Assembly (NCBI RefSeq): GCF_013001025.1
Contig: NZ_CP053022.1
Coordinates: forward strand, 307,561-371,560
DNA length: 64,000 nt
Direction of reading: 5' to 3'
From: Sphingobium yanoikuyae
Lineage (GTDB): Bacteria > Pseudomonadota > Alphaproteobacteria > Sphingomonadales > Sphingomonadaceae
Shown here: positions 50,996 through 59,337 of the stretch, in pieces
Numbering within the stretch: the first letter of the stretch is position 1
Layout of the letters: every line of letters starts with the position of its first letter
Translations under genes and position numbers: made by a program
Notes under the pieces: model-generated
The model's input: only the letters and a program-made list of their open reading frames with translations
Told to the model about the DNA's origin: nothing
Databases searched by the model: none

Positions 50996-52680
50996 TCCAG
51001 CCGCTTACACGATTTGTTCCTGCCATTTAGAGAAGTCACAATCTCTGCCATTTAGAAATGTCACACGCTCGTGGACAGCAGGGGCTGCGTGGAGCCATCC
51101 ATACAGCGCAGCGCAGACCCTGCTGATGCGCTGACCTTGGGGACCCGCTGCTCTGCAGTGGGCCCGGTCATGCCCTTTGCACGAAGCTGAGCGTGCCGCG
51201 TTCGCGCAACGCCTCGTCACTGAGCCTGAGACCGCGCTTGAGCTTTGAACCACCCAGTTTGCGGCGGTCAATCTTTGGCGGCGGTTCTGGCTCGGGGAAG
51301 AGATGCAGGGGCTGGTCGCGGCGGGCAGGGGCGTCGTTGTTGCGCTTGCGGTGATGCGGCATGATGGCCTGCATCTGTTTTGCCAGCATCAACGCGGCAT
51401 CGAGATGCTTGTTCTCGACAATGGCGGGCTGGTTGACCTGCCGCATCTTGTCGAACTGACGGTAGGGCAGGACATGGCCCTCATGCTGGATCTCAAGCCG
51501 GCCATCGGGATATTCGCACACCGTCACCCGCTTGCGCGCCAGTGCCTTGCTAATCGCGGTCGGCTCCAGGATGAACATCGCCTTGTTGTAGTGGAGCGTC
51601 AGCGCCGCTGTCACGGTCCGCTGCTCGCGCCAGACCATAATCGAGCGCAGATCGTCATGCGGGGCGAGGGGGCGGTGCAGATCGCGGGTATCGAAGGCAG
51701 GGCGGGCGAACCGTGCATTGTGCCTGGCCATGTAGCTGGCGAGAAAGGCGTTGGCCTCGGCGATGGATGAGATGCCATCAAGCCGCATCGCTTTGACCAG
51801 CCGGTCCTGCAAGGTGCCGTTGGCACGTTCGACCCGGCCCTTGGCTTGCGGTGAGTTGGCGCAGATGATCTCGATGTTGAGCGCATCGAGAGCCCGACCG
51901 AAATGCGTCATGCCATCGCCTCGCGCGGCGCTGGCGCGGGAGTTGCGGAAAACGCTGTGCTGATCGGAATAGAAGGCACCGGCTTGCCGTGCCGCTCGAT
52001 ATACTCACGCGTCGCCTCCATATAGGCGAAGGTGCTCTCGCTCTCGACCATCTTGAGGTGCATCAGTTCGCTCGTCGCGTCGTCGATATAAACGAGCAGG
52101 GTGCATTGCGGCCCGCGATCCTCGAACCACCAGTGCTTCGATCCGTCGATCTGGATCAGCTCGCCTCGGCAGTCCCGTCGGTAGCGCGGCTGATATGGGC
52201 GTGGGCGCCGGGCCACGCGATCACGCCAGATGCCAGCCTCGATCATCAGCTTGCGCAGCGTCTCGCGCGAAACGCGGATATCGTGCCGCTCGGCCAGATA
52301 CTCAGCGGCCAGCGTCGGGCCGAAGTCGTAATAATGCTCCCGGACAAGCGCGACGATCCGGGTGCGGATCGCGTCGTCCATGCGCCGGTTACTGGGGCGA
52401 CCACGGCGGCGCGAAATAAGCCCGGAGGAACCGTCGTCCATGAACCGGGTCAGCAGACGGTGCGCGTGTCGTCGTGTAATGCCCATGATCCGTGCAGCTT
52501 CCGTAACCGTCAATCGGCCGGAAGCCACCTGAACCAGCGTCTCAACCCGCGAAAGCTCTTCGGTACTCATCCGCAACACCGCCATGCATAACACCTCCAA
52601 ACAGCTGGAGGGCACGGTAGCGCAGGTGAGACATCTCAAACTTGCGCGACTGTGACATTTGAACGTTGCTGCTACAAGAT
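50996..52680 (-). mobile_element. ISNCY-type insertion sequence (approximate limits)
   Basis: It contains one long transposase gene, now frameshifted. Both outer regions carry related short repeats ending in AAATGTCAC or its complement (around 51014-51065 on the left and 52650-52670 on the right), as expected of terminal transposase-binding sites. I could not fix the exact ends or a target duplication. It lies between the IS30 remnant and the truncated recombinase. Confidence 0.55.
51168..52585 (-). pseudogene. ISNCY-family transposase, frameshifted
   Basis: The first part (52585 to about 51985) has the helix-turn-helix domain (ELSRVETLVQVASGRLTVTE, MDDGSSGLISRRRGRPSNRR) and the first catalytic Asp in ELIQIDGSKHWWFEDRG. 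At about 51983-51990 the frame changes: KPV is followed in another frame by FYSDQHSVFRNSRASAARGD with the second Asp, and GRVERANGTLQDRLVKAMRL supplies the Glu. The frame break fits loss of one base. All other DDE parts to the C-terminus (ERGTLSFVQRA) are intact. Confidence 0.75.
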
Positions 52681-52798
52681 TTAAGTTCGATAACAGAGAT
52701 TATGTTAATCGCAGCACCGCAACTGTCCATGTAATCTGTGTCCAGTGTGTAGGGGAAGGCCGTGCAGTTGCCGAGGTTCCCCAACAGTATCTGCCACC

Positions 52799-53212
52799 GT
52801 GTCCACTTCGAATCTGCCGTCGCTCTGGCAGGCTGCGCGCATTGAGATGCCAGACGGTAGCCGGTCGTGGACGGTACTCGATGACAGTGGTGATGTCATC
52901 GCAAGCCTCCGCAACTGGATCGTGCATCTCGAACAGAGCCGGGCATCACCGAACACGATCCGGGCTTATCTCAGGCACATCGTCGAGTTCGCCAATTTTC
53001 TGAATGCGAACAGCGCCAACCTGCGCGAGGTCACGGTGGCGCTATACGATGGGTTTCTGGCCTGGCGTCTCGCGAGGTGGAAGGAGGCTTTGCCAAGCCC
53101 GAAGCTTGTCCAGTTGCGAAAGGCGGAGCATTGGCGGCAACTTTACACTGTCGCACTTGCGCTCGCGTCGTCAAAGTCAGTCCCCGTGGAGTTGCCTCCG
53201 GCCGGCGACTGA
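52799..53212 (+). pseudogene. Tyrosine recombinase, N-terminal part only
   Basis: About 137 residues from a GTG at 52799 contain a core-binding (SAM-like) domain: ASLRNWIVHLEQSRASPNTI then RAYLRHIVEFANFLNANSAN, as in phage-type integrases of transposable units. The sequence ends at 53212 before any of the catalytic R-H-R-Y residues; after about 53110 similarity appears to be lost. The ISNCY right end lies about 120 bp upstream. It is truncated and cannot recombine DNA. Confidence 0.65.
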
Positions 53213-53271
53213 AGCCTTGGATCAACGCGGAGCCCTCGTTCTGCCATCCTTCTTGCTTACCCCGCCAATCG

Positions 53272-53288
53272 TGATTATATTTTAATCA
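53272..53288. promoter_or_regulatory. Operator-like palindrome before the ParD/ParE pair
   Basis: TGATTA (53272-53277) and TAATCA (53283-53288) flank TATTT, in an AT-rich stretch 23 bp upstream of the antitoxin ATG. Ribbon-helix-helix antitoxins repress their own operons at such sites. Confidence 0.55.
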
Positions 53289-53310
53289 TCGTGATAACGA
53301 GTGATAGATC

Positions 53311-53580
53311 ATGGCTTCAGAAACGAAGGTGTTGACGGCGCATGTCCCCCTCGGACTTGCCGAAAAGGTTGAAGCTGTGGCCACGCGCTTGGAGCGATCG
53401 AGGGGATGGGTGATGAAGCAGGCCCTGGCCGCTTGGGTCGATCAGGAGGAAGAGCGGCACAAAATGACGCTGGAAGCCCTGGAGGATGTAGATGCCGGGC
53501 GAGTGATCGACCATCAGTCGATCCAGGCATGGGCTGATAGCCTTGGAACGGATACGCCGCTGCCCTCGCCGACCAAATGA
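53311..53580 (+). CDS. Ribbon-helix-helix antitoxin (ParD/CopG type)
   Basis: An 89-residue protein. The N-terminal 45 residues form a ribbon-helix-helix (KVLTAHVPLGLAEKVEAVAT, then LERSRGWVMKQALAAWVDQE); the C-terminal acidic tail (EALEDVDAGRVIDHQSIQAW) would bind and neutralise the toxin. It overlaps the toxin gene by ATGA at 53577-53580, the usual arrangement of type II systems, in which the pair autoregulates through the operator upstream. Confidence 0.88.
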   Translation: MASETKVLTAHVPLGLAEKVEAVATRLERSRGWVMKQALAAWVDQEEERHKMTLEALEDVDAGRVIDHQSIQAWADSLGTDTPLPSPTK

Positions 53581-53870
53581 AGATCCATTGGACCACCAAG
53601 GCTTCGTCGGATCTCGTACGCCTCCACGAACACCTCAAACCCGTGGCACCCGATGCTGCGGCTCGCATAGTTCAGCAGCTTGCGCACGCCCCTAATCGCC
53701 TGCTCGATTATCCCAGGCTTGGCGAGAAGCTGGAAGCCTATGAACCGCGCGAGGTCCGTCGGATCATCGTTGGCAATTATGAGATGCGCTATGAAATCGC
53801 GGGCGGGACGATCTTCGTTCTGCGGCTTTGGCATTGCCGCGAGCACCGGAGCTTTGGATCCGACAATTAG
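53577..53870 (+). CDS. RelE/ParE-type toxin
   Basis: A 97-residue protein of the RelE/ParE fold (IHWTTKASSDLVRLHEHL, LLDYPRLGEKLEAYEPREVR, IVGNYEMRYEIAGGTIFVLR, LWHCREHR). ParE toxins poison DNA gyrase and RelE toxins cut mRNA on ribosomes; the paired ParD-like antitoxin and lack of the RelE catalytic pattern make ParE more likely. It appears complete and is among the few intact genes of this mobile region. Confidence 0.88.
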   Translation: MKIHWTTKASSDLVRLHEHLKPVAPDAAARIVQQLAHAPNRLLDYPRLGEKLEAYEPREVRRIIVGNYEMRYEIAGGTIFVLRLWHCREHRSFGSDN

Positions 53871-53970
53871 CGACAAGCCTCAGCCCGGAACGCCGGATAG
53901 CCGGAAAACTCGGAGGGTTACGATCAAGGGAGTTTGAAGTGAGCCGCCTGCGGCGTCTTACACTTCCAAC

Positions 53971-54213
53971 TGATCTGCCCCCCGCTGAGTGGCCCAGAGA
54001 CTATGATAGTCTGGACCACGAAAGGGACGATGAATGCCGAGCAAGAAGCACAAGCCGGAAGAAATTATCGGCAAGCTGCGTGAAGTTGAGATTGTTCTGG
54101 CGCAGGGAGCCTCGACAGCAGAGGCGTGCCGCCGGATCGCAGTCAGCGAGCAGACATACTATCGCTGTCGCAAGGAATATGGTGGCCTGAAGACCGACCA
54201 GGCGAGGCGGATG
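53971..54213 (+). mobile_element. IS3-family element, left end and partial orfA only
   Basis: TGATCTGCCCCCCGCTGAGT at 53971 resembles the terminal inverted repeat of IS3-family (IS407-like) elements. An ATG at 54034 starts orfA: MPSKKHKPEEIIGKLREVEI and SEQTYYRCRKEYGGLKTDQA, the N-terminal helix-turn-helix. After ARRM (about 54213) the homology stops and an IS66-type fragment on the other strand begins. orfB and the right end are missing. Confidence 0.7.
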
Positions 54214-54327
54214 CGTCCGTGCGATTTCTGCGATGTTGGCGCCGGACTCAAAACTCGACGCTATGATCCGGGCCTTAGCCTCGGCCGACCAGCGGCGACG
54301 CGAAGGTCCCGCTGGAATGACATCCAT
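54213..54327 (-). pseudogene. IS66-family orfA fragment
   Basis: The minus strand from 54327 reads MDVIPAGPSRRRWSAEAKAR then SGANIAEIARTH, the N-terminal helix-turn-helix region of the IS66 first ORF (TnpA), cut off where it meets the IS3 fragment. This copy is different from the IS66 element at 58.4 kb. Confidence 0.6.
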
Positions 54328-54446
54328 ACGCGAGGGCCGCTGGCCCTCCTGCCTTTCGAAACCTGTTTCGAATGTTCTTACATCATCATCCACTACGATA
54401 CCCCTCGGATGAGGGGCAAAACATAGACAGATCAGCAGCTACGAAA

Positions 54447-54533
54447 ATGTGGGGAGGTTTTGGCGCTTACCGAACGAGTGATCGTTGGCAGGAAATGGCT
54501 GTGTTCGTGCGCGTGGCCGAGAGGGGCAGTTAA
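54447..54533 (+). pseudogene. LysR N-terminal fragment
   Basis: A 28-codon frame ends WQEMAVFVRVAERGS and TAA. This matches the first 15-20 residues of LysR regulators (start of the helix-turn-helix), then breaks. It lies between the IS66 fragment and htpG. It probably does not come from the truncated LysR gene at 170-991, which is of a different subtype. Confidence 0.4.
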
Positions 54534-54620
54534 CAGTCTGTGCTTGGGACACGAATTTTCGGCGTTGATTGGCCAGTAGAGCCGACTTGAGAAATGGCTC
54601 AGCCGATCTAATCGAAACGA

Positions 54621-54640
54621 GGGGAGCCCGCAGGCTCCCC
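54621..54640 (-). terminator. Terminator hairpin after htpG
   Basis: GGGGAGCC (54621-54628) and GGCTCCCC (54633-54640) pair perfectly over a 4-nt loop; in minus-strand reading the stem is followed by TCGTTTCG. It lies 7 bp after the htpG stop codon. Confidence 0.65.
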
Positions 54641-54647
54641 AAAGAAG

Positions 54648-56534
54648 TCATCCCCAGGCTTTCGCCATCAAGCGCTCTAGCCGCTCGGCAAACGCCCGCG
54701 AGTCAACCGGCGCCTCCCCTTCGGCTATTCGGGCTTCATCAAGCAGAAGGAACGCCAGATCCCGTCGCTCTTCCTCATCGCCACTCGCATGCCCCAGCTT
54801 CGCGATGAGCGCATGGCCGGCATTCACCTCCAGAATGGGCTTCGCTCGCTCCGGCGCACGGCCGGCAGCGGCCAGCATCCTGTCCAGTTGGAGATCCATG
54901 GCATTGTCCGCTGCAACGATGCAGACCGCGCTGCTAGTCAATCGGTCCGAAATGCGAACATCTGACACCTGATCTGCCAAAGCCTTCTTTGCAAAGGTAA
55001 TAAAGCTATTGGCTTCCTCGCTGGGCGTTGCAGCGTTGCTGGTCCCGTCGGCCAGGGGGATGAGGCTCAGGTCAGCAGCACCCTGCGTGACAGACTTGAA
55101 GGGTTTGCCCTCATAATCGACGCCTATCGTCGTCCAGAAACTATCGACTTGATCGGGAAGGAGCAGAACCTCGATGCCACGCGCCTTGAAGCCTTCAATC
55201 TGTGGGGACTGAGCGAGCCGATCCAGATCGTGTCCGGTCGCATAGTAGATCGCTGTCTGATTTTCTTTCAGGGCACTCACATAGTCCTTGAGCGAACGCC
55301 ATGCGCCATCGGACATCGTGCTCTTAAATCGCGCGAGGCCCAATAGCGCTTCGCGACGTTCGAAATCTTCGTAAAGACCCTCCTTCAACACCGATCCGAA
55401 ATTTTCCCAGATCGCAGCATATCGCTCTGGCTCGCTGGTTGAAAGCTTGTCCAGCTCGGAGAGAATGCGATTGCTTATGCCCTTTTGAATGGCAGACAGA
55501 ACCGGGCTGTCCTGGATCATCTCGCGCGACATGTTGAGGGGCAAGTCGGCGGAATCGACAAGGCCGCGTACGAAGCGTAGATAGCGCGGTAGAATCTCCG
55601 CTTCGTCGGTGATGAATACCCGGCGGACATAGAGCTTGATACGGCCCTTGCGATCCGGGTCAAACAGGTCGAAAGGCTTTGTTTCGGGGATGAAGATCAA
55701 AACAGAATATTCGTGCCGCCCTTCTGCTCGATAATGTAGCGTCAGCGCTGGTTTGTCGAATTGCCCTGCTACACCTCGATAGAAATCGGCATAATTTTCC
55801 TCACTGATGTCGGACTTCGCCTTGGTCCACAGCGCGACGCCGTCGGCAACCTGGTTCGGTTCATCCTCGCTGCCCGCTTCCTGAAGGAAGATAGGAACCG
55901 GGACATGACCCGATTGCGCTTTAATAATCCGCTCAACGGTGAAGCGCTCGGCATAGGTCCGGGCATCGTCGAGCAGGTGCAACGCGACGCGCGTGCCGCG
56001 CGCGGGCGCTGCGGCAGGATCGGCCGGCGCAATCGTGTAAGTACCCAGCCCATCGGAGGACCAGATCGCGGCATCATCCTCTCCGGCACGGCGAGAAGCA
56101 ACCTCGACTTTACCGGCCACCATGAACGCAGAATAGAAGCCCACACCAAACTGGCCTATAAGCTGCTGCCCCTCGCCATTCTTATCCGCGGTAAGCTTGT
56201 CCATGAACGCCTTGGTGCCCGACCGCGCAATGGTGCCCAGTGTATCACCCATATCGGCGGCGGTCATGCCGATGCCGTTATCCTCGATCACAAGCGTGCC
56301 GGCTTCCTTGTCCAGCCTGATATTGATGCGAGATTGAGGATCTTCGCCCAACAGAGCCGGATTCGAGATCGCCTCATAACGCAGCTTTTCGCAAGCATCG
56401 GCAGCATTGGATATAAGTTCGCGCAGGAAAACGTCTCGGTCGGAATAGACCGAGTGGACCATCATGTGCAGAAGCTTGGAAACGTCTGCCTCGAAGGCCC
56501 GCGTTTCAGGGGCGGTAACGGTGTCAATTGTCAT
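54648..56534 (-). CDS. htpG: HtpG, bacterial Hsp90 chaperone
   Basis: A 628-residue Hsp90 homologue. The N-terminal GHKL ATPase shows VFLRELISNAADACEKLRYE, LVIEDNGIGMTAADMGDTLG and GQFGVGFYSAFMVAGKVEVA; the middle domain has RVFITDEAEILPRYLRFVRG with the catalytic Arg in PLNMSREMIQDSP; the C-terminal dimerisation domain ends RLMAKAWG. It folds client proteins in an ATP cycle. The length is normal and no residue appears lost. It is a single-gene unit within the mobile region. Confidence 0.96.
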   Translation of the reverse strand: MTIDTVTAPETRAFEADVSKLLHMMVHSVYSDRDVFLRELISNAADACEKLRYEAISNPALLGEDPQSRINIRLDKEAGTLVIEDNGIGMTAADMGDTLGTIARSGTKAFMDKLTADKNGEGQQLIGQFGVGFYSAFMVAGKVEVASRRAGEDDAAIWSSDGLGTYTIAPADPAAAPARGTRVALHLLDDARTYAERFTVERIIKAQSGHVPVPIFLQEAGSEDEPNQVADGVALWTKAKSDISEENYADFYRGVAGQFDKPALTLHYRAEGRHEYSVLIFIPETKPFDLFDPDRKGRIKLYVRRVFITDEAEILPRYLRFVRGLVDSADLPLNMSREMIQDSPVLSAIQKGISNRILSELDKLSTSEPERYAAIWENFGSVLKEGLYEDFERREALLGLARFKSTMSDGAWRSLKDYVSALKENQTAIYYATGHDLDRLAQSPQIEGFKARGIEVLLLPDQVDSFWTTIGVDYEGKPFKSVTQGAADLSLIPLADGTSNAATPSEEANSFITFAKKALADQVSDVRISDRLTSSAVCIVAADNAMDLQLDRMLAAAGRAPERAKPILEVNAGHALIAKLGHASGDEEERRDLAFLLLDEARIAEGEAPVDSRAFAERLERLMAKAWG

Positions 56535-57188
56535 CGTCTCTCTGGCTCACATTTGTAATTTTGCGCGCGACAGATGGATCGAAACCTTGTGGTGTTCAAG
56601 AGGTGGAGTCGGCCATTCGAACACGATGACGGGCCGCGCTCATTTAACAAATCAATGCGTGGATTGACGATGGAGAAATGCCAGTTGGCACGTGATAACT
56701 AAGATCGGCCGGAAGGACGGCGTCAAAGCATCGATTCCGCGCAAGGGTGAGCAAATATCTATCATTCAAACTCGCTTGCGTCTGAAATCGCCGGCTGCGG
56801 AAGCTATCGCATCAAGCCCACGAGCGCAGCGAACATCGCTCCGCAAAGGATGCCTAGAGCCAGAACGCCATCAGCCTCGAAAAACGATGTAATAGTTTCT
56901 GGGCGGCGCAATGCTTATTTATCCAATGATCGGTTTGTATGAAACGAAGTTCTCGTAGATCGTTGCGCGGATCAGTGGCGGCTTTGAGGGGTCATCTGCG
57001 ACGATGTCCACCTGTCGTCAAGCAACCTCCCCGGGTTGATACGACGGTCGCATACAGCTGTTCGGACGTGGTCAGGGCGGGAGAACAGAAATATCCCAAT
57101 GAACGATCGGTCGTGAAAACGAAGGTGGGTTCGCTCGTCTCGAGTAGCCGCCTGATTACCCAGGCAATCACCAAGAGGGTATCTTACA
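56535..57188. other. Gap of about 650 bp upstream of htpG
   Basis: It contains the copy of the tiny hydrophobic peptide sequence at 56804-56893 (minus). Otherwise only short unconvincing frames are present on both strands. The first 150 bp presumably hold the htpG promoter, but no consensus was recognised. Confidence 0.35.
56804..56893 (-). pseudogene. Tiny hydrophobic peptide gene, second copy
   Basis: The frame reads TSFFEADGVLALGILCGAMF, AALVGLMR, stop. In the related sequence at 48316-48403 the first codon is ATG, whereas here the equivalent codon (56891-56893) is ATT, so either a rare ATT start is used or the start has been lost. One hydrophobic helix is predicted. No ribosome-binding site is obvious. 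Confidence 0.4.
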
Positions 57189-57317
57189 TCATGGAACAAG
57201 GTCGCGTGCTTTCATCTCTTCAATGACCTCGCGTTCATAATCGGAGAGATTTTCGGGGTCTGCATTGTTCCAGATCGCGATTAGGCTGGCATCGTCAAGG
57301 TCGCAGACATCCGGCAT
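57189..57317 (-). CDS. Small acidic hypothetical protein (42 residues)
   Basis: MPDVCDLDDASLIAIWNNAD, then PENLSDYEREVIEEMKARDL and VP, ending with TGA at 57189. AGGAGA stands 7 nt before the ATG. The amphipathic, acidic sequence with a helical second half and the strong start context indicate a real gene. It is probably a small conserved sphingomonad protein; its function is unknown. An EcfG-like element lies 56 bp upstream. Confidence 0.65.
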   Translation of the reverse strand: MPDVCDLDDASLIAIWNNADPENLSDYEREVIEEMKARDLVP

Positions 57318-57372
57318 CAAGTCTCTCCTGGCGCAGCGATGCGGTCACCGGTCGCCACCTTCGTATCAAGAA

Positions 57373-57397
57373 ATCGTCGACGCTGCTCAGGAGTTCC
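57373..57397 (-). promoter_or_regulatory. EcfG-like promoter with one mismatch
   Basis: On the minus strand GGAAC (57397-57393), 16 nt, CGAT (57376-57373; consensus CGTT), 56 bp before the small acidic protein gene. The interval 57398-57638 shows no recognised gene. Confidence 0.35.
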
Positions 57398-57638
57398 GGA
57401 CCGAGGAAATCGGGAAACATTTTGTCATGATCGCGGAGTCGACAGTCGTGCCCTTAGTGAAGTTTGGCGAGGGTTACCCCGCTCAACACGCGCCAATGCA
57501 ACGCGGAGTTTCGTGTGGCTTTTTGGAAGTAGGCCAAGACGGTGATTTGCCAATCCGTTAGCAACGAAAGTCACTCGAAACCTGTCTCTCAACAGAGACT
57601 TAAACACGTGAACCCAACCATCTCAATGGAACCTTGCA

Positions 57639-58253
57639 CTAGCATTGCTTGCCTAGCGCCGCGTGGACCGCCGGCGTGATTGTATAGACTGCCTCGCGCT
57701 GTGCTCCACGATTGCAATGGTCGACGCGGTAGCCCTGGTAGTGACGACGCACAAGGCCCGCTCGCACCAAGTCCGATACGGCACGACTGACATTGGTCCG
57801 CCCGGAATGAAGCAGTCGCTCGCGCACCTCATCAGCGATCAGCCGCTCGGCTGCATCCTCATTGGGCGGTAGCAATCCTTTGCGGTTAAGGTCGCTGCGA
57901 ACCTGATCGACGACAGCTCGGCGCCGGGCATCGCGCTGCGCCATGGGCAATAGGGCGTTGCTCAACCAGTCGCGCACCGGGATTGCGCGTCCCTTGTCCT
58001 CGACATATGGTCCCGCGCTGTTCGATCCGCCCGCTGCCCGTGCGATCAAGTTCAGAACCATGAACGTGTAACGTGGCCGGGCGGAAACGCAGGCAAGGCG
58101 TTCCAGAACTGCAGGAAGATCGAGATGTTCGTCATTTGTCGACGTCTTGCGTGCTGGCACGACGCGCAGCGTGGGGTTGTCCGCTGGAGGAGCCTCGCTC
58201 TCAGCGGCCGTATCCTCAGTGAAGAGATCCGGCTGAAACATGAAAGAATCCAA
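57639..58253 (-). CDS. Hypothetical protein, possible winged-helix
   Basis: A 204-residue soluble protein (MFQPDLFTEDTAAESEAPPA ... RTNVSRAVSDLVRAGLVRRH ... AVYTITPAVHAAL). The segment around NVSRAVSDLVRAGLVRRHYQ looks like the recognition helix and wing of a winged-helix DNA-binding domain. The start may be 58253 or 58241. I recognise no named family. Its place among mobile elements suggests a plasmid or island gene, perhaps a regulator or replication accessory. Confidence 0.6.
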   Translation of the reverse strand: MDSFMFQPDLFTEDTAAESEAPPADNPTLRVVPARKTSTNDEHLDLPAVLERLACVSARPRYTFMVLNLIARAAGGSNSAGPYVEDKGRAIPVRDWLSNALLPMAQRDARRRAVVDQVRSDLNRKGLLPPNEDAAERLIADEVRERLLHSGRTNVSRAVSDLVRAGLVRRHYQGYRVDHCNRGAQREAVYTITPAVHAALGKQC

Positions 58254-58462
58254 GCATAGTGCGAACGAAAAGTGAATCCCCTTTGTCGCTTCCCCATGCT
58301 TTAATCACCAGTGACACTTTATCCAGCGCCATAGGTAAAGTGTCAGCCATGACACCGCGAAATCATCGTAAGCGTACGGCATCCCGCGTGTTGCGGCATT
58401 CGGCTTTGGCGCTGATGGACCTCCGCTAAGGAGTCTCTTTCTGGACTCCAGAAGGAGGCCAA

Positions 58463-58921
58463 GTGAAGGATCGGGTGGAGATCATAGCGCGCACCGAACG
58501 ACGCAGGAAGTTTTCGGATGCCGAGAAGGCGGCGATCCTTGCCGAGGCGGATGCGGACGGCGTATCGGTCCGTCAGGTCGCTGAGCGCCATGAGATTGCC
58601 GAGAGCCTGATCTATAACTGGCGGTCGGCGCGCCGCCAGGCAGCGGCCATCGCCAGTGAGGCGCTTGAGTTCATTCCCTACGGCGCGATCATAACGACGG
58701 AGCCCGCAGCTGCGCCAGCGGTGCCTGAGCCCCAGAAGGCGCCGCGACCTGTTTCGCCGCCGGTGCCGTCCGTGTCGGAGGAACTCATCCGCCCCCATCC
58801 CGGTGCCCGTCCGGGCGCAATAGACATAGACCTGCCTAGCGGCGTGCGCCTGTCGGTGGACAGCTATGTCAACGAGAAGGCGCTGGCCCGCGTGCTGCGT
58901 GCATTCCGGGATGTCTTGTGA
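58463..58921 (+). CDS. tnpA: IS66 TnpA (OrfA)
   Basis: A 152-residue protein with an N-terminal helix-turn-helix (RRRKFSDAEKAAILAEADAD, RQVAERHEIAESLIYNWRSA), a Pro-rich middle and a C-terminal segment IDIDLPSGVRLSVDSYVNEK. It is needed for IS66 transposition. AGGAGG precedes the ATG at 58463. It overlaps tnpB by ATGA. Confidence 0.88.
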   Translation: MKDRVEIIARTERRRKFSDAEKAAILAEADADGVSVRQVAERHEIAESLIYNWRSARRQAAAIASEALEFIPYGAIITTEPAAAPAVPEPQKAPRPVSPPVPSVSEELIRPHPGARPGAIDIDLPSGVRLSVDSYVNEKALARVLRAFRDVL

Positions 58922-59271
58922 TCTCGCTGGCACCCGGAACGAAGGTCTACTTGGCAAGCAAGCCGGTCAGCATGCGGCTCGGCTTCGATGGACTGGCGGC
59001 ATTGGTCCGGCCCCTGTTCGCGGTCGAGCCTTATGGTGGGCATGTCTTTCTTTTCCGCAGCAAGAGCGGCAACTACCTGAAGGCGCTGCATTGGGATGGC
59101 ACCGGGCTTTGCCTGTTCGCCAAGCGTTTGGAACGCAGCCGTTTCGTCTGGCCGCCGCTCATCGAAGGCGGTGTCGTGCTGACCCCAGCGCAGTTTGCGC
59201 TGCTGATCGAAGCGATGGATTGGCGGCGCACAGTGGCCCCTGATCCGCCTCGCTTGCCGGTGCAGATTTGA
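58918..59271 (+). CDS. tnpB: IS66 TnpB (OrfB)
   Basis: A 117-residue protein with the conserved IS66 OrfB core: KVYLASKPVSMRLGFDGLAA, HVFLFRSKSGNYLKALHWDG, TGLCLFAKRLERSRFVWP. Its role in transposition is essential but unclear. It appears complete. A 66-bp gap follows before tnpC. Confidence 0.9.
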   Translation: MISLAPGTKVYLASKPVSMRLGFDGLAALVRPLFAVEPYGGHVFLFRSKSGNYLKALHWDGTGLCLFAKRLERSRFVWPPLIEGGVVLTPAQFALLIEAMDWRRTVAPDPPRLPVQI

Positions 59272-59337
59272 CGCGATAATCGGCGTATTTCCGGGCTTTC
59301 TGCTTGGGCAGAAGGCCGGATTCTGCTATCGGGAAGC

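Noticed and set aside
54447..54533. Idea that this LysR start is the missing piece of the truncated LysR gene at 170-991
   Set aside because: The two fragments belong to different LysR subtypes and do not join at matching residues.
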